Position numbers and translations under genes: made by a program
The notes under the pieces: model-generated
What the model was told of the DNA's origin: nothing
Seen by the model: the letters and a program-made list of their open reading frames with translations, nothing else
Database searches by the model: none
DNA from: Tumidithrix helvetica
Lineage (GTDB): Bacteria > Cyanobacteriota > Cyanobacteriia > Pseudanabaenales > Pseudanabaenaceae
Length of the DNA stretch: 64,000 nucleotides
Assembly: GCF_965232925.1 (NCBI RefSeq)
Contig: NZ_CBDDRA010000015.1
Span: forward strand, 76,849 to 140,848
Direction: 5' to 3'
Shown: positions 26,666 through 34,538 of the stretch, piece after piece
Layout: every line of letters starts with the position of its first letter
How positions within the stretch are numbered: position 1 is the first letter of the stretch

Positions 26666-26763
26666 ATTTTGTACCTTTTCTTTTCTTGAAATACCAAAGG
26701 GGCTCTTTCTATCGATCGTAGACGGTGATTAGAAGCATCCTGTCATTCAACTTAAAAAAAACT

Positions 26764-27900
26764 ATGTCCAAAGCCCCTAAAGTTTTATGCCTGAATACCG
26801 GTGGAGAAGGCAGCCTTGATTCGCGAAGATCTAAGAGTCTAGGATCGAGATTGCAGGCAGAGGTTACTTATCTTGATTTGAACCGCAAAATCGGCAAACT
26901 TTCAGCTAGCAAAGAAATTTGGCAAGTGATTACTTCAACGAAATGGGATTTGATCTATCAAGAAGGATCGGGCATCGCAGGCGGGATTAATTTGATCAGA
27001 GCCGCTCAGAACTGGCAACAACCCTATATTATTTCCACTGGCGATCCTATTGGTGGCTTTTTTCGCGTGACCAAGGGGATGGCGATTGGCAATCTGATGG
27101 AAATCTATGAGCGATCGCTTTATAAGCACTGTACTGCCTTTATTGGTTGGACCCCCTATCTCACGGGTGCTGCCATCAAATTAGGAGCAAAAAGAGCGAT
27201 TACGATTGAAGGAGGGGCAGAATTTGAAGTATTTAAACCGCGATCGCTGACTGAAAAATCTGTGCTTCGTGAAAAATATGGCATTCCTCAAGAGCATCTC
27301 GTCTGCGGTGTCGTGGGGAGTTTGCAGTGGAACAAACGCAATGCTTATAGCTATGGCTATGAATTGATTGAATCATTAAAACTGGTTAAACGCTCCGATC
27401 TTACAATCTTGATTGTTGGCGATGGCGATAGTCGCGAGAGATTGCAATCATTAGTCCCAGAATCTTTACGATCGCGCGCCATATTTACAGGCAGATTGCT
27501 GCCTAATGAAGTTGTGGAAGCAATGAATGTAATGGATATTGGCTTTGTCACGCAAACCCTAGATGAGTTAGGCAATTTTCGGCTGACCACGAAATTACCT
27601 GAATATCTCGCCTGCGGTGTACCTGTGGCAATGAGTCCGATTCCCGGATTTTACGATTATGATGTCGTATCAGCAGGTTGGGCTTTGCCTGCTTATCATC
27701 CTGCTAGCCATGAGTTTCATACTCGCTGCGCGCAATGGCTCGATAATTTAACATGGGAAGATGTCAAAGCTAAAGCGGACAAAGCTCCCGCGATCGCCCA
27801 AAAATATTTCAACTACGAAGAAATTGCCCATCGATTTGCCACCTTTGTCCACGAACTATTGGGTGTTGCGGAAACAAAGAGTTACAGCAAGAATCAATAA
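26764..27900 (+). CDS. Glycosyltransferase (GT4-like, group 1)
   Basis: About 378 residues from ATG 26764 (an in-frame GTG at 26725 is less likely). The C-terminal half has the GT-B group 1 features: VCGVVGSLQWNKRNA, LTILIVGDGDSRERL, IFTGRLLPNEVVEAM and DIGFVTQ, ending in TKLPEYLACGVPVAMS around the donor-binding site. The N-terminal half (VLCLNTGGEGSLDSRRSKSL) is less typical. It probably adds a sugar to a surface polysaccharide or glycolipid, in keeping with the dTDP-sugar genes on the opposite strand. It is not an obvious member of the Nit1C-associated MSMEG_0565 glycosyltransferases. Donor and acceptor are unknown. Confidence 0.82.
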   Translation: MSKAPKVLCLNTGGEGSLDSRRSKSLGSRLQAEVTYLDLNRKIGKLSASKEIWQVITSTKWDLIYQEGSGIAGGINLIRAAQNWQQPYIISTGDPIGGFFRVTKGMAIGNLMEIYERSLYKHCTAFIGWTPYLTGAAIKLGAKRAITIEGGAEFEVFKPRSLTEKSVLREKYGIPQEHLVCGVVGSLQWNKRNAYSYGYELIESLKLVKRSDLTILIVGDGDSRERLQSLVPESLRSRAIFTGRLLPNEVVEAMNVMDIGFVTQTLDELGNFRLTTKLPEYLACGVPVAMSPIPGFYDYDVVSAGWALPAYHPASHEFHTRCAQWLDNLTWEDVKAKADKAPAIAQKYFNYEEIAHRFATFVHELLGVAETKSYSKNQ

Positions 27901-27997
27901 CGAACTCGCAAGCAACGCCATAATCTTGGAATTCGCCAGTGGCTGACCTGCGAGCAAAACTAACACACGACATGTCCAACTTGGGATAGCACAGACT

Positions 27998-28228
27998 TTA
28001 TGCAGATTCGGAATGTTGCGACTCCGCAGCACGCATCAATACATTTTGTTGTAGGTGTTCGGCTTCTAAACGTTCTTGTGTGAGAAGTTCCCTTGTTTCT
28101 TCGCTTACAGCAGGTTCTATCGGTGCTTTTAGTGTTTCGGCAGCACGCATCAATACATTTTGTTGCAGGTGTTCGGCTTCTAAACGTTCCTGCGTAAGAA
28201 GTTCCCTTGCAGAGTCCTGTGTGCTCAT
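27998..28228 (-). CDS. Small protein with two identical 23-residue repeats
   Basis: A 76-residue protein starting at ATG 28228 after a strong ribosome site (AAGGAGGTC). A 23-residue unit beginning RELLTQERLEAEHLQ and ending NVLMRAA occurs twice, 38 residues apart, with an acidic/Pro spacer (ETLKAPIEPAVSEET). The units are predicted amphipathic helices, rich in Glu, Leu and Gln. The DNA copies (28026-28094 and 28140-28208) differ at four positions, all silent, so the peptide sequence appears to be selected. No known family is recognised. It lies downstream of the Nit1C cluster on the same strand but 177 bases away, with its own ribosome site. Confidence 0.78.
   Translation of the reverse strand: MSTQDSARELLTQERLEAEHLQQNVLMRAAETLKAPIEPAVSEETRELLTQERLEAEHLQQNVLMRAAESQHSESA
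28026..28208 (-). repeat. 69-bp direct repeat inside the small protein gene
   Basis: Two copies, 28026-28094 and 28140-28208, 114 bases apart, identical except for four substitutions that are all silent in the reading frame. They encode the duplicated 23-residue helix. There are only two copies, with coding function, so this is not a CRISPR array. Confidence 0.9.
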
Positions 28229-28405
28229 AATCTAAGACCTCCTTATGGTTTAATGAATAGGCTTTTCTTTTGTAGCTATTTATACTTTCTCATGCCTCTG
28301 TAACCTAGCGCCCGAAAAGTTAGAAAAGTTATAGAAACAGCTAAGAATTGTTTCAAGGTTTTCACAGTTACCTAGAAATAAATTTCAAATAACAAATTCA
28401 GCCTA

Positions 28406-29389
28406 CTAGGCTCTGTTTTGAGAGAAACCTGTTAAGGGTTGCTGCGCAAAGTTCCAAAATTGCACAGATTCTCTTTGTGATTCTTGAAAGGATGGATTCT
28501 GTCGCAGGATTAATACTGTTGTGGGTTGTACCTCGCCCACCACCTCACAAACCAAGTCCTGTTGATGAAACTGTGTCTGCACCTCTGCTACGCGATCGGG
28601 GCGCACGCTCAAGAGAAAGCCATAACTAGGAAAAGAAATCAGCCAGTGCTCTAGAGGAATCTCAGCAGGACAGGGAATTTTATCCAAATCCAAAACTGCA
28701 CCGCAACCAGAGGTTTCTAGTAGCATTAAGAGCGTACCAAGGATGCCGCCATTGCTGATATCTTTGCCAGCATCGCATAACCCTGATTCCGCAAGACGCG
28801 GCAGAATCGACAAATTCTCGCGGAGTCGGACAGGATCGGCTGTAGTAGCAGCATTCCAAAAGGGATAGTCGGGATGGGATTTACCGCGAAAATCTACAGC
28901 AACTAAAAGTAAATCGTTCGGTTTAGCATGGAAGCTGGTAATTAGCTGCTTGGCTCGACCTAGAATTGCCACAGATAGAGCGTTGTAGGGACTATGACAA
29001 TTTGTATGACCACCCACAATCGGTACATTGTAAGTCCGCGCAGCATCTTTCATCCCTTCCCAGAGTTCTTGCGTAGATTCTGGCGACTGACTCCAGAGGG
29101 TATCGACAATGGCGATCGGAGTACCCCCCATCGCATAAATATCGCTGACATTCACCATTACGGCACACCAACCCGCAAACCAAGGGTCGGTTTCGAGCAG
29201 TTGCGGCAACATGCCCTCCGCTGCCAGTAATAAATAGCCATCGCCATCGGGAATGGCAGCACAGTCATCCCCCAGTAAAACCCGATCGCTTTGCCAGTCC
29301 CCACCCAATGCGATCGCGGCTGTCTGGATATCTTGTTTGTGCTGAATGCTCAGCGATCGCTTTAATCGCGTTACCAATTCCGACAGCAT
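28406..29389 (-). CDS. AIR-synthase-related protein (Sll0787 family, Nit1C)
   Basis: About 327 residues of the PurM/SelD-type ATP-binding superfamily, Sll0787 subgroup. Features include LGDDCAAIPDGDGYLLLAAEG, VMVNVSDIYAMGGTPIAIVDTLW and GGHTNCHSPYNALSVAILG, with KDISNGGILGTLLMLLE near the C-terminal half. The start is placed at ATG 29389, which overlaps the stop of the upstream GNAT gene as TAATG; a start at 29428 would overlap that gene by 40 bases. The family is known only as a Nit1C cluster component, and its reaction is undefined. It is the last cluster gene here. Confidence 0.88.
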   Translation of the reverse strand: MLSELVTRLKRSLSIQHKQDIQTAAIALGGDWQSDRVLLGDDCAAIPDGDGYLLLAAEGMLPQLLETDPWFAGWCAVMVNVSDIYAMGGTPIAIVDTLWSQSPESTQELWEGMKDAARTYNVPIVGGHTNCHSPYNALSVAILGRAKQLITSFHAKPNDLLLVAVDFRGKSHPDYPFWNAATTADPVRLRENLSILPRLAESGLCDAGKDISNGGILGTLLMLLETSGCGAVLDLDKIPCPAEIPLEHWLISFPSYGFLLSVRPDRVAEVQTQFHQQDLVCEVVGEVQPTTVLILRQNPSFQESQRESVQFWNFAQQPLTGFSQNRA

Positions 29390-29895
29390 TAGGAGGCTCG
29401 TTTCGTTTGTCGCAAAAGGCTGGGACATAATTCTATTCCCGCAGGATAAAAGTTAAGGTCGGCTTGCATGAGGTGATGGGGGCGATCTGCGATCGTGATT
29501 TCTTCGAGGGAATCCCAATGCAGCCGTTGAAAGAACCGCACGTTCTGAAGTTGCACCGTTGCTAAGAAGCGATCGCATCCCCAAGTATTCGCCGTAGTCA
29601 CGGCTTTGTAGATTAAGCCTTTACCGATTTGCCAACCCCTGCGATAGTCGCGATCGGTTCCCAATCTCCCCCCATACCAAAGTCCGGGTTGCGGTTCGTA
29701 AATGCGTACCACCCCGACAACGCGATCGCTAGCGGTTTCAATTGCAACAATGGGATAGGCGATCGCGTCGATGTCATCAACATCATTTTGCTCAAACACA
29801 TATTGCTCTTCCACAAAGATGGCACGGCGCAGATCGAAATAGGCTTTGATTTCCTGAGGCGTAGTTGCCAATTTAAAGTGATAGGAGTTGCTCAT
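29389..29895 (-). CDS. GNAT-type N-acetyltransferase (Sll0786 family, Nit1C)
   Basis: A 168-residue protein of the GNAT fold. The acetyl-CoA-binding region is YRRGWQIGKGLIYKAVTTA (the R/Q-x-x-G-x-G/A type motif). The N-terminal part EIKAYFDLRRAIFVEEQYVFE is the family opening, and FFQRLHWDSLEEI lies in the C-terminal part. In some bacteria this domain is fused to the AIR-synthase-like domain; here the two are separate but joined by a TAATG overlap. The role within Nit1C is unknown. It follows the radical SAM gene after 194 bases that hold palindromic repeats. Confidence 0.88.
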   Translation of the reverse strand: MSNSYHFKLATTPQEIKAYFDLRRAIFVEEQYVFEQNDVDDIDAIAYPIVAIETASDRVVGVVRIYEPQPGLWYGGRLGTDRDYRRGWQIGKGLIYKAVTTANTWGCDRFLATVQLQNVRFFQRLHWDSLEEITIADRPHHLMQADLNFYPAGIELCPSLLRQTKRAS

Positions 29896-29981
29896 AGGTA
29901 ATTAGGGATTCTTTGTGTGGGTTCCGAATTCTAGTCTTGGGCTTCGGCTTTGCTCAGCCCTATTACTGCGTTTAAGGGTTT

Positions 29982-30014
29982 AGATCCCCCCCGCCCCCCT
30001 TGAAAAAGGGGGAG
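29982..30014. repeat. C/G-run hairpin repeat
   Basis: GATCCCCCCCGCC followed by CCCCTTGAAAAAGGGGG, a hairpin related to the units at 23718-23812. It lies inside the Nit1C gene run between the GNAT and radical SAM genes. Confidence 0.7.
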
Positions 30015-30043
30015 AAGAATCAAAGCTCTAGCCATATGATAAG

Positions 30044-30089
30044 TTCCTTCCAGTAGGGGCAATTCATGAATTGCCCCTACTGGAAGGAA
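30044..30089. repeat. Perfect 46-bp palindrome
   Basis: A perfect inverted repeat with no loop, centred between 30066 and 30067 (left arm TTCCTTCCAGTAGGGGCAAT). Its right end touches the stop codon of the radical SAM gene (30090-30092). The core GGGGCAATTCATGAATTGCCCC recurs in a diverged form at 57579-57602. As RNA it would form a very stable hairpin between two cluster genes. Confidence 0.85.
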
Positions 30090-31187
30090 TTACTTCTCAA
30101 AATTTGAGAGAGCAGAACAAGCCCCGCATTTGGCGCAGCCAGCTTTGATATCTTCAGAAGACATGCCTGCTCGTTTCAGCATTTTGCCAATCTGTTCGTA
30201 GAGGGCGAACATAAATTCGGTCTTTGGTGCAGGATGGTTGGCGAGTGGCGTACCCGTAATTGGTACGAAGGGAACGACAAAAGGATAGACCCCGAGTTGA
30301 ATCAGGCGATTGCTAACCTCTAACAAGGTTTCTAAGCGATCGCCCAAGCCTGCAAGGAGGTAGGTACTGACCTGACCCCAACCAAATACTTTGACCGCAG
30401 CCGCGAATGCCTCGAAGTAATATTCCACAGGAACCGTGGCTTTCCCAGGCATAATACGGGCGCGAACTTCTGGTTCGACTGCCTCTAGGTGCATGCCCAA
30501 GGTGTCAATACCCGCAGCTTTCATACGATCGAACCAAATGAAGTCATCGGGCGGTTCGCATTGCGCTTGGATGGGAATACTTACCCTAGCTGAGATTGCT
30601 TTCGCACATTCCGTCAGATAGGCAGCACCGCGATCGCTGGTGTTAGGCGTCCCTGAAGTCATGACCAAATGCTTGACTCCATCCAAACGCACCGCAGCTT
30701 CGGTAACTTCGGCGAGTTGGGCGGGCGTTTTTCTCGCGATCGTGCGACCAGCCTCCAACGACTGCCCGATCGCACAGAACTGGCAGGATGTCTCCGTATT
30801 GTTATAGCGCATACAGGTCTGTAGAACTGTGGTCGCCAAGACATCGTGACTGTGCAGGAGGGCGATTTTCCAATAGGGAATGCCGTCGCTGGTGGTCAAA
30901 TCGTAAAACTTGGGTTTCTGGGGAAAGGAAATTGGCGCGACTTCGCGTTCGTCAAGCTGTAGGACGATGCGATCGGTAACGGGATCGAGGGTCGCAGTAT
31001 AGGGCGATCGCGCTGCCGAACCTGTATAGATCGGAACCATCACCGTCGTTCCTTCAATCGTAATCGCTTTATGGTCGGAAGGTCCCGCACCACCTTTACG
31101 TCCCGCCGCTCCCGCATTTCCTGTATTGGGCTCGACCCATTTCAGTCCCTGCGTTTGAATTTCCGTAATTAGCTGTTGTTTATTCAT
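30090..31187 (-). CDS. Radical SAM protein (MSMEG_0568/Sll0785 family, Nit1C)
   Basis: About 365 residues from ATG 31187, which lies 20 bases after the nitrilase stop; an upstream in-frame start at 31259 would overlap the nitrilase gene by 52 bases and is rejected. A cysteine group TCMRYNNTETSCQFCAIG holds the presumed SAM-cleaving cluster, and the C-terminal GCAKCGACSAL adds three more cysteines that could bind a second cluster. The glycine-rich NAGAAGRKGGAGPSDHKA near the start is a family hallmark. It belongs to the Nit1C cluster, linked to cyanide or nitrile nitrogen use in other bacteria; the reaction is unknown. Confidence 0.9.
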   Translation of the reverse strand: MNKQQLITEIQTQGLKWVEPNTGNAGAAGRKGGAGPSDHKAITIEGTTVMVPIYTGSAARSPYTATLDPVTDRIVLQLDEREVAPISFPQKPKFYDLTTSDGIPYWKIALLHSHDVLATTVLQTCMRYNNTETSCQFCAIGQSLEAGRTIARKTPAQLAEVTEAAVRLDGVKHLVMTSGTPNTSDRGAAYLTECAKAISARVSIPIQAQCEPPDDFIWFDRMKAAGIDTLGMHLEAVEPEVRARIMPGKATVPVEYYFEAFAAAVKVFGWGQVSTYLLAGLGDRLETLLEVSNRLIQLGVYPFVVPFVPITGTPLANHPAPKTEFMFALYEQIGKMLKRAGMSSEDIKAGCAKCGACSALSNFEK

Positions 31188-31207
31188 CGGCTTACTGGTT
31201 GAGAACT

Positions 31208-32239
31208 TTAGGTCAAGGATTGGAGCAGTCCATAGGGGATTTCTGGCAGGGGAGAACACTGAGGATTTTGGGGTATTTCTGCTTCTGGATGCTCTTTGTC
31301 AATTAGCGATCGCTGTGCTTGAGAATTAAGCTGCAATTGCAATAGATCGGGGCGGGAATAGTGCCCGACAGAGTCCATCATGCGCTTGCGTTTGGTAATG
31401 AGAGAGAAGTCAAGATCGGCGATCGCCATCCCTTCGCCTTCGGTAATCGGCGGACAGAGGTGATTGCCTTCTGGCCCAATGATTGCCGTATTGCAGCCAC
31501 CACTTAGAACTCGCTGTAGTTTCTCATCGGTTGTGATTTGTGCCACCTGCTCGGGTGAGAGCCAACCCGTAGAATTCACGACAAAACAGCCCGCTTCTAA
31601 AGCGTGATGTCGAATCGTCACATCGATCTGGTCGGCGAAAATTTGACCCACTAAGGAACCGGGGAACTGAGCGCAGTGAATCTGTTCGTGCTGTGCCATC
31701 AGAGAAAACCTTGCCAGAGGATTGTAATGCTCCCAACAGGCAAGCGCACCCAGCTTTCCCACAGCCGTATCTAGAACCTTCAATCCCGCTCCGTCCCCTT
31801 GACCCCAAACCATACGTTCGTGGTAAGTGGGCGTAATCTTGCGCCGCTTTAAGAGCAACGTGCCATCCGCATCAAAGATCAGTTGCGAATTGTAGAGCGA
31901 CCCCCCATCCCGTTCGTTGACCCCCAACACCACCACGATCGCGTGCGATCGGGCAGCATTGCTGACCGCATCGGTCACAGCACTGGGAACAGTTACGGCT
32001 TCTTCGTAAAGACGCATATGTTCCTTACCCATGAGTACGGGTGGTTGCACGAAGGAAAAGTAAGGATAATAGGGAACGAAAGTCTCTGGAAATACGACCA
32101 GTTGAGCGCCCTCTTTGGCAGCTTTAGCGATCGCATCCAAGACTTTCTCAGTTGTGCGATCGCGACTGAATAGAACGGGACTGATCTGTACGGCTGCAGC
32201 TCTGATTTTACGCGAATAATCGAGGTGTGAGGAATCCAT
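31208..32239 (-). CDS. Nitrilase (Nit1 class, Sll0784 family)
   Basis: A 343-residue nitrilase-superfamily enzyme with the full Glu-Lys-Cys triad: Glu52 in VVFPETFVPYYPYF, Lys134 in KRRKITPTYHER and Cys168 in GALACWEHYNPLAR. The WEHYNPLAR sequence marks true nitrilases, which hydrolyse R-CN to acid and ammonia. This is the core gene of Nit1C. Related Nit1C nitrilases are needed for cyanide assimilation in Pseudomonas (established knowledge), while the physiological substrate here is not known. It starts 46 bases after the Sll0783-type gene and is followed by the radical SAM gene after 20 bases. Confidence 0.95.
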   Translation of the reverse strand: MDSSHLDYSRKIRAAAVQISPVLFSRDRTTEKVLDAIAKAAKEGAQLVVFPETFVPYYPYFSFVQPPVLMGKEHMRLYEEAVTVPSAVTDAVSNAARSHAIVVVLGVNERDGGSLYNSQLIFDADGTLLLKRRKITPTYHERMVWGQGDGAGLKVLDTAVGKLGALACWEHYNPLARFSLMAQHEQIHCAQFPGSLVGQIFADQIDVTIRHHALEAGCFVVNSTGWLSPEQVAQITTDEKLQRVLSGGCNTAIIGPEGNHLCPPITEGEGMAIADLDFSLITKRKRMMDSVGHYSRPDLLQLQLNSQAQRSLIDKEHPEAEIPQNPQCSPLPEIPYGLLQSLT

Positions 32240-32285
32240 GCCAAGGTTTGCGAATGTTTTGATTGAATGCTTTTATTGAATATTT

Positions 32286-32768
32286 CTACAATGTCCAAGT
32301 ATCCAAAATGAAGGCATTATCCTTGCGATGCATGAGTACGATATCCAACACATCCAAAGGACTAATCGGGCGAATACCGGGGATGAGGGAAGGTTCGCCA
32401 TGACCGTAGAGAGCCTGTAGGGCAAAGCGACAGGCGTAGACCTTGCCACCTTCAGACATGAATTTGGTGATTTGATCGTTGAAATTTTGATGTCCGGGGA
32501 ATGCCGCATCTCCCAATTTTGGGAATCCACGTTGCACGCCTAGGGTTACACCAGGACCATAGAGCAAAATAGAAGTTTCAAAGCCCTTACGCTGTAAGCG
32601 CGTCGCTTGTAGTAAATTCACAAAGCCGATCGAACCTTCAAAAGCAACCGTGTGGAACGTCACCAACGCTTTCTCACCGGGGTCTGCTTTAACATCAGGG
32701 AATACCTTCTCTTCGTAATCGACAAAGAAATCACCAGTTTGATGTGCGGGTTTAGTTACTTCAGGCAT
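32286..32768 (-). CDS. MSMEG_0572/Sll0783 family protein (DsrE-like, Nit1C)
   Basis: A 160-residue small cytoplasmic protein and first gene of its transcription unit. Features are FFVDYEEKVFPDVKADPGEKALVT-type opening segments, LLYGPGVTLGVQRGFPKLG and YACRFALQALYGHGE, with a DsrE-like alpha/beta layout. A strong ribosome site (AAGGAG) precedes ATG 32768. In Synechocystis the homologue sll0783 is strongly induced by nitrogen starvation and needed for polyhydroxybutyrate accumulation (established). The perfect NtcA-type promoter at 32819-32861 fits that control here. The biochemical function is unknown. Confidence 0.92.
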   Translation of the reverse strand: MPEVTKPAHQTGDFFVDYEEKVFPDVKADPGEKALVTFHTVAFEGSIGFVNLLQATRLQRKGFETSILLYGPGVTLGVQRGFPKLGDAAFPGHQNFNDQITKFMSEGGKVYACRFALQALYGHGEPSLIPGIRPISPLDVLDIVLMHRKDNAFILDTWTL

Positions 32769-32818
32769 GATTATCTCCTTACTTAAATATTTGTTGCAGT
32801 ACTAACGGTATGGTTGAC

Positions 32819-32861
32819 AGATTACGTGCTGGCTGAGAGCATGTTTTGTAACACGCAATAC
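32819..32861 (-). promoter_or_regulatory. NtcA-type promoter of the Nit1C unit
   Basis: On the minus strand: GTATTGCGTGTTAC (32848-32861), a perfect GTA-N8-TAC NtcA box, then 23 bases, then TAATCT (32819-32824), a TA-N3-T -10 element. Transcription would start near 32812, about 45 bases before the Sll0783-type ATG. This is the layout of class II NtcA-activated promoters. The same arrangement recurs at 34314-34356. Confidence 0.85.
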
Positions 32862-32989
32862 GGAATTGCGAAGTCTATCCATATAACTAGGGGTGGCGAT
32901 CGCAATGTCAGGAACTCCCCAAAATCGCTTCTAGACACCTATCGATTTCGATAGTTCTTTCAAGATTTCTGAGGTTCTGGTAACATTCG

Positions 32990-34273
32990 CTACGAACCGA
33001 GAAGGAATTCATTCACGACGCTCCAAGCACTGGGATAGGTAACCTTCTTTCTTGCTGCAATTCGTTCGGCTAGGTAACTAGCATCCCTTGCCACTCCTGA
33101 GAATCTTCCCGAACCCCATGTATAGAGCCAAGGCAAGCCCAAAAAGTAGAATCCACCCACATCCGTAACGCCGCGCTTGTGACCGGGGTAGCCCTTGCCA
33201 TCAAATACGGGAATCTCAATCCAACTAAAATCAGAATGATATCCCGTACTCCAAACCACAGCGCCGATATTCGCTTGGATATAATCAATCTCTAAAATCG
33301 AGGCTGTTGGCTCCCAAATAGGTTTATAGGGCGGATCGCTCGGGGCTTCGATCTGGTTCTTTTGAATAAATCCGTCAATGGTTTTCTTGATATTCTCAGC
33401 TACCGCGTCAGCACCATCTAGATTTTGCTTGAGGTCGTCAAAAAATTCCAACTTGGTTTTGGCGATCGCTTTCAACCTGCCATGCAGTTGCATTCCCTTT
33501 AGGGCAAATTGCCGCAGATCGATCTCGCGACCGCCATCCCGACCTGTGACATAGTGATTGGTATTGGTTCTCGCCTTCTCTTTTTGGGGATGATCGTCAA
33601 TCGATAGATCGTAGTAACCCATTTGGTCGAGCCATTCCACCACATCTTTACCGCGATATCGACGCGGCGATCGCGGCGCACTGCCCACACATAAATGTAC
33701 CTGTTTGTCTGCGAGGTGGAGGTCTTCCGCAATCTGACAGCCCGATTGTCCCGTTCCTACGACTAAAACTGCACGATCGCCCAGTAAATCTGGCGTTTTA
33801 TATTGCGAGGAATGAATCTGTACGATATCCTCTGGCAATCGCTCTGCCATTTTCGGTATCTTGGGTGTATGGTAACCTCCCACAGCAATCACCACTTGAT
33901 CGGCGGTAAAGTCTCCAATGGAGGTTGTCACTTCAAAGACGTTCCGCGCTTCATTCTTGCGAACTTTCGACACGGCAACACTCTCTTTAATCGGCGGATC
34001 GAAGGAGGCAGCATAGTCCTCTATATACTTCACGATTTCATCCTTTTGCATAAATCCGTTGGGGTCGTTCCCTGGGTAGGGATAGCCCGGTAGTTGGCAT
34101 TGCCAGTTGGGTGTGACCAGACAGAATGTGTCCCAGCGGTGAGTACGCCAAGAATGCCCAATTTTATTTTTTTCAAAGACGATGTGGTCGATGCCTCTTT
34201 CCTTTAAGCAGTAGCTCATCGAAAGACCTGCCTGACCGCCACCGACAATTACGACAGAATAATGCGTGCTCAT
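32990..34273 (-). CDS. Flavin-dependent oxidoreductase (MSMEG_0569 family, Nit1C)
   Basis: A 427-residue FAD/NADPH-type monooxygenase-like protein. The FAD-binding GxGxxG is VVIVGGGQAGLSMSYCL (residues about 7-23). The NADPH-binding motif is VLVVGTGQSGCQIAEDL near residue 170, and VIAVGGYHTPKIP and VVWSTGYHSDF are the linking flavoprotein motifs. It is a regular member of Nit1C clusters and might oxygenate a nitrile or cyanide-derived intermediate (inference). It lies directly upstream of the Sll0783-type gene but has its own near-identical NtcA promoter, so the cluster is two co-regulated units. Confidence 0.92.
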   Translation of the reverse strand: MSTHYSVVIVGGGQAGLSMSYCLKERGIDHIVFEKNKIGHSWRTHRWDTFCLVTPNWQCQLPGYPYPGNDPNGFMQKDEIVKYIEDYAASFDPPIKESVAVSKVRKNEARNVFEVTTSIGDFTADQVVIAVGGYHTPKIPKMAERLPEDIVQIHSSQYKTPDLLGDRAVLVVGTGQSGCQIAEDLHLADKQVHLCVGSAPRSPRRYRGKDVVEWLDQMGYYDLSIDDHPQKEKARTNTNHYVTGRDGGREIDLRQFALKGMQLHGRLKAIAKTKLEFFDDLKQNLDGADAVAENIKKTIDGFIQKNQIEAPSDPPYKPIWEPTASILEIDYIQANIGAVVWSTGYHSDFSWIEIPVFDGKGYPGHKRGVTDVGGFYFLGLPWLYTWGSGRFSGVARDASYLAERIAARKKVTYPSAWSVVNEFLLGS

Positions 34274-34313
34274 TCGCTAACTTCTCTTGCTCATAACCGC
34301 TTGGAATGTTGTT

Positions 34314-34356
34314 AGGTTAAGCGCTGGCTGAGAGAAGATTTTGTAACAGGGAATAC
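34314..34356 (-). promoter_or_regulatory. NtcA-type promoter of the Nit1C flavoprotein gene
   Basis: On the minus strand: GTATTCCCTGTTAC (34343-34356), a perfect GTA-N8-TAC box, then 23 bases, then TAACCT (34314-34319), matching TA-N3-T. The spacing equals that of the promoter at 32819-32861, and the sequence between (CTCTCAGCCAGC) and a TAGACTTC block upstream are also shared. The start site would lie near 34307, about 35 bases before ATG 34273. Confidence 0.85.
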
Positions 34357-34538
34357 GAAAGAGGGAAGTCTAGCGATAAGGGTAGGAGTGGAAACCTGCG
34401 ATCGCCGAAATATCTTTACCCCTTGACGAACATCTATCTAAATCGTTAGGCGTTACAAAAATCAGTTGCGTTGATGACGCATAACGGTGAAATTGCTGTG
34501 CGATCGCATGCACCGAATAATCTGCTAAAATCGCCCGC

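Larger units (their letters stand above)
26265..26763. other. Divergent intergenic region with MITE copy E and an IS5 remnant
   Basis: About 500 bases between divergent rfbB and the glycosyltransferase gene. It contains MITE-like copy E (26350-26452) and a decayed IS5-type transposase start on the minus strand (26566-26665). ATG 26764 is the chosen glycosyltransferase start. The region appears to collect mobile sequences. Confidence 0.65.

Noticed and set aside
26764..27900. Glycosyltransferase considered as the MSMEG_0565 member of the Nit1C cluster
   Set aside because: It is on the opposite strand, beyond the small repeat gene, lacks an NtcA-type promoter, and its N-terminus does not match what I know of that family; the dTDP-sugar context fits better.
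28026..28208. Direct repeats considered as a CRISPR array
   Set aside because: Only two copies, in an open reading frame with silent-only differences and a strong ribosome site.
28272..28285. GTAGCTATTTATAC, a perfect GTA-N8-TAC match upstream of the small repeat protein
   Set aside because: About 16 chance matches are expected in 64 kb; no TA-N3-T element lies at the right distance, and a class II start site would fall in the ribosome site. Kept only as a weak possibility.
30090..31259. Upstream start (31259) for the radical SAM gene
   Set aside because: It would overlap the nitrilase gene by 52 bases, and the added residues have no family support; ATG 31187 is preferred.
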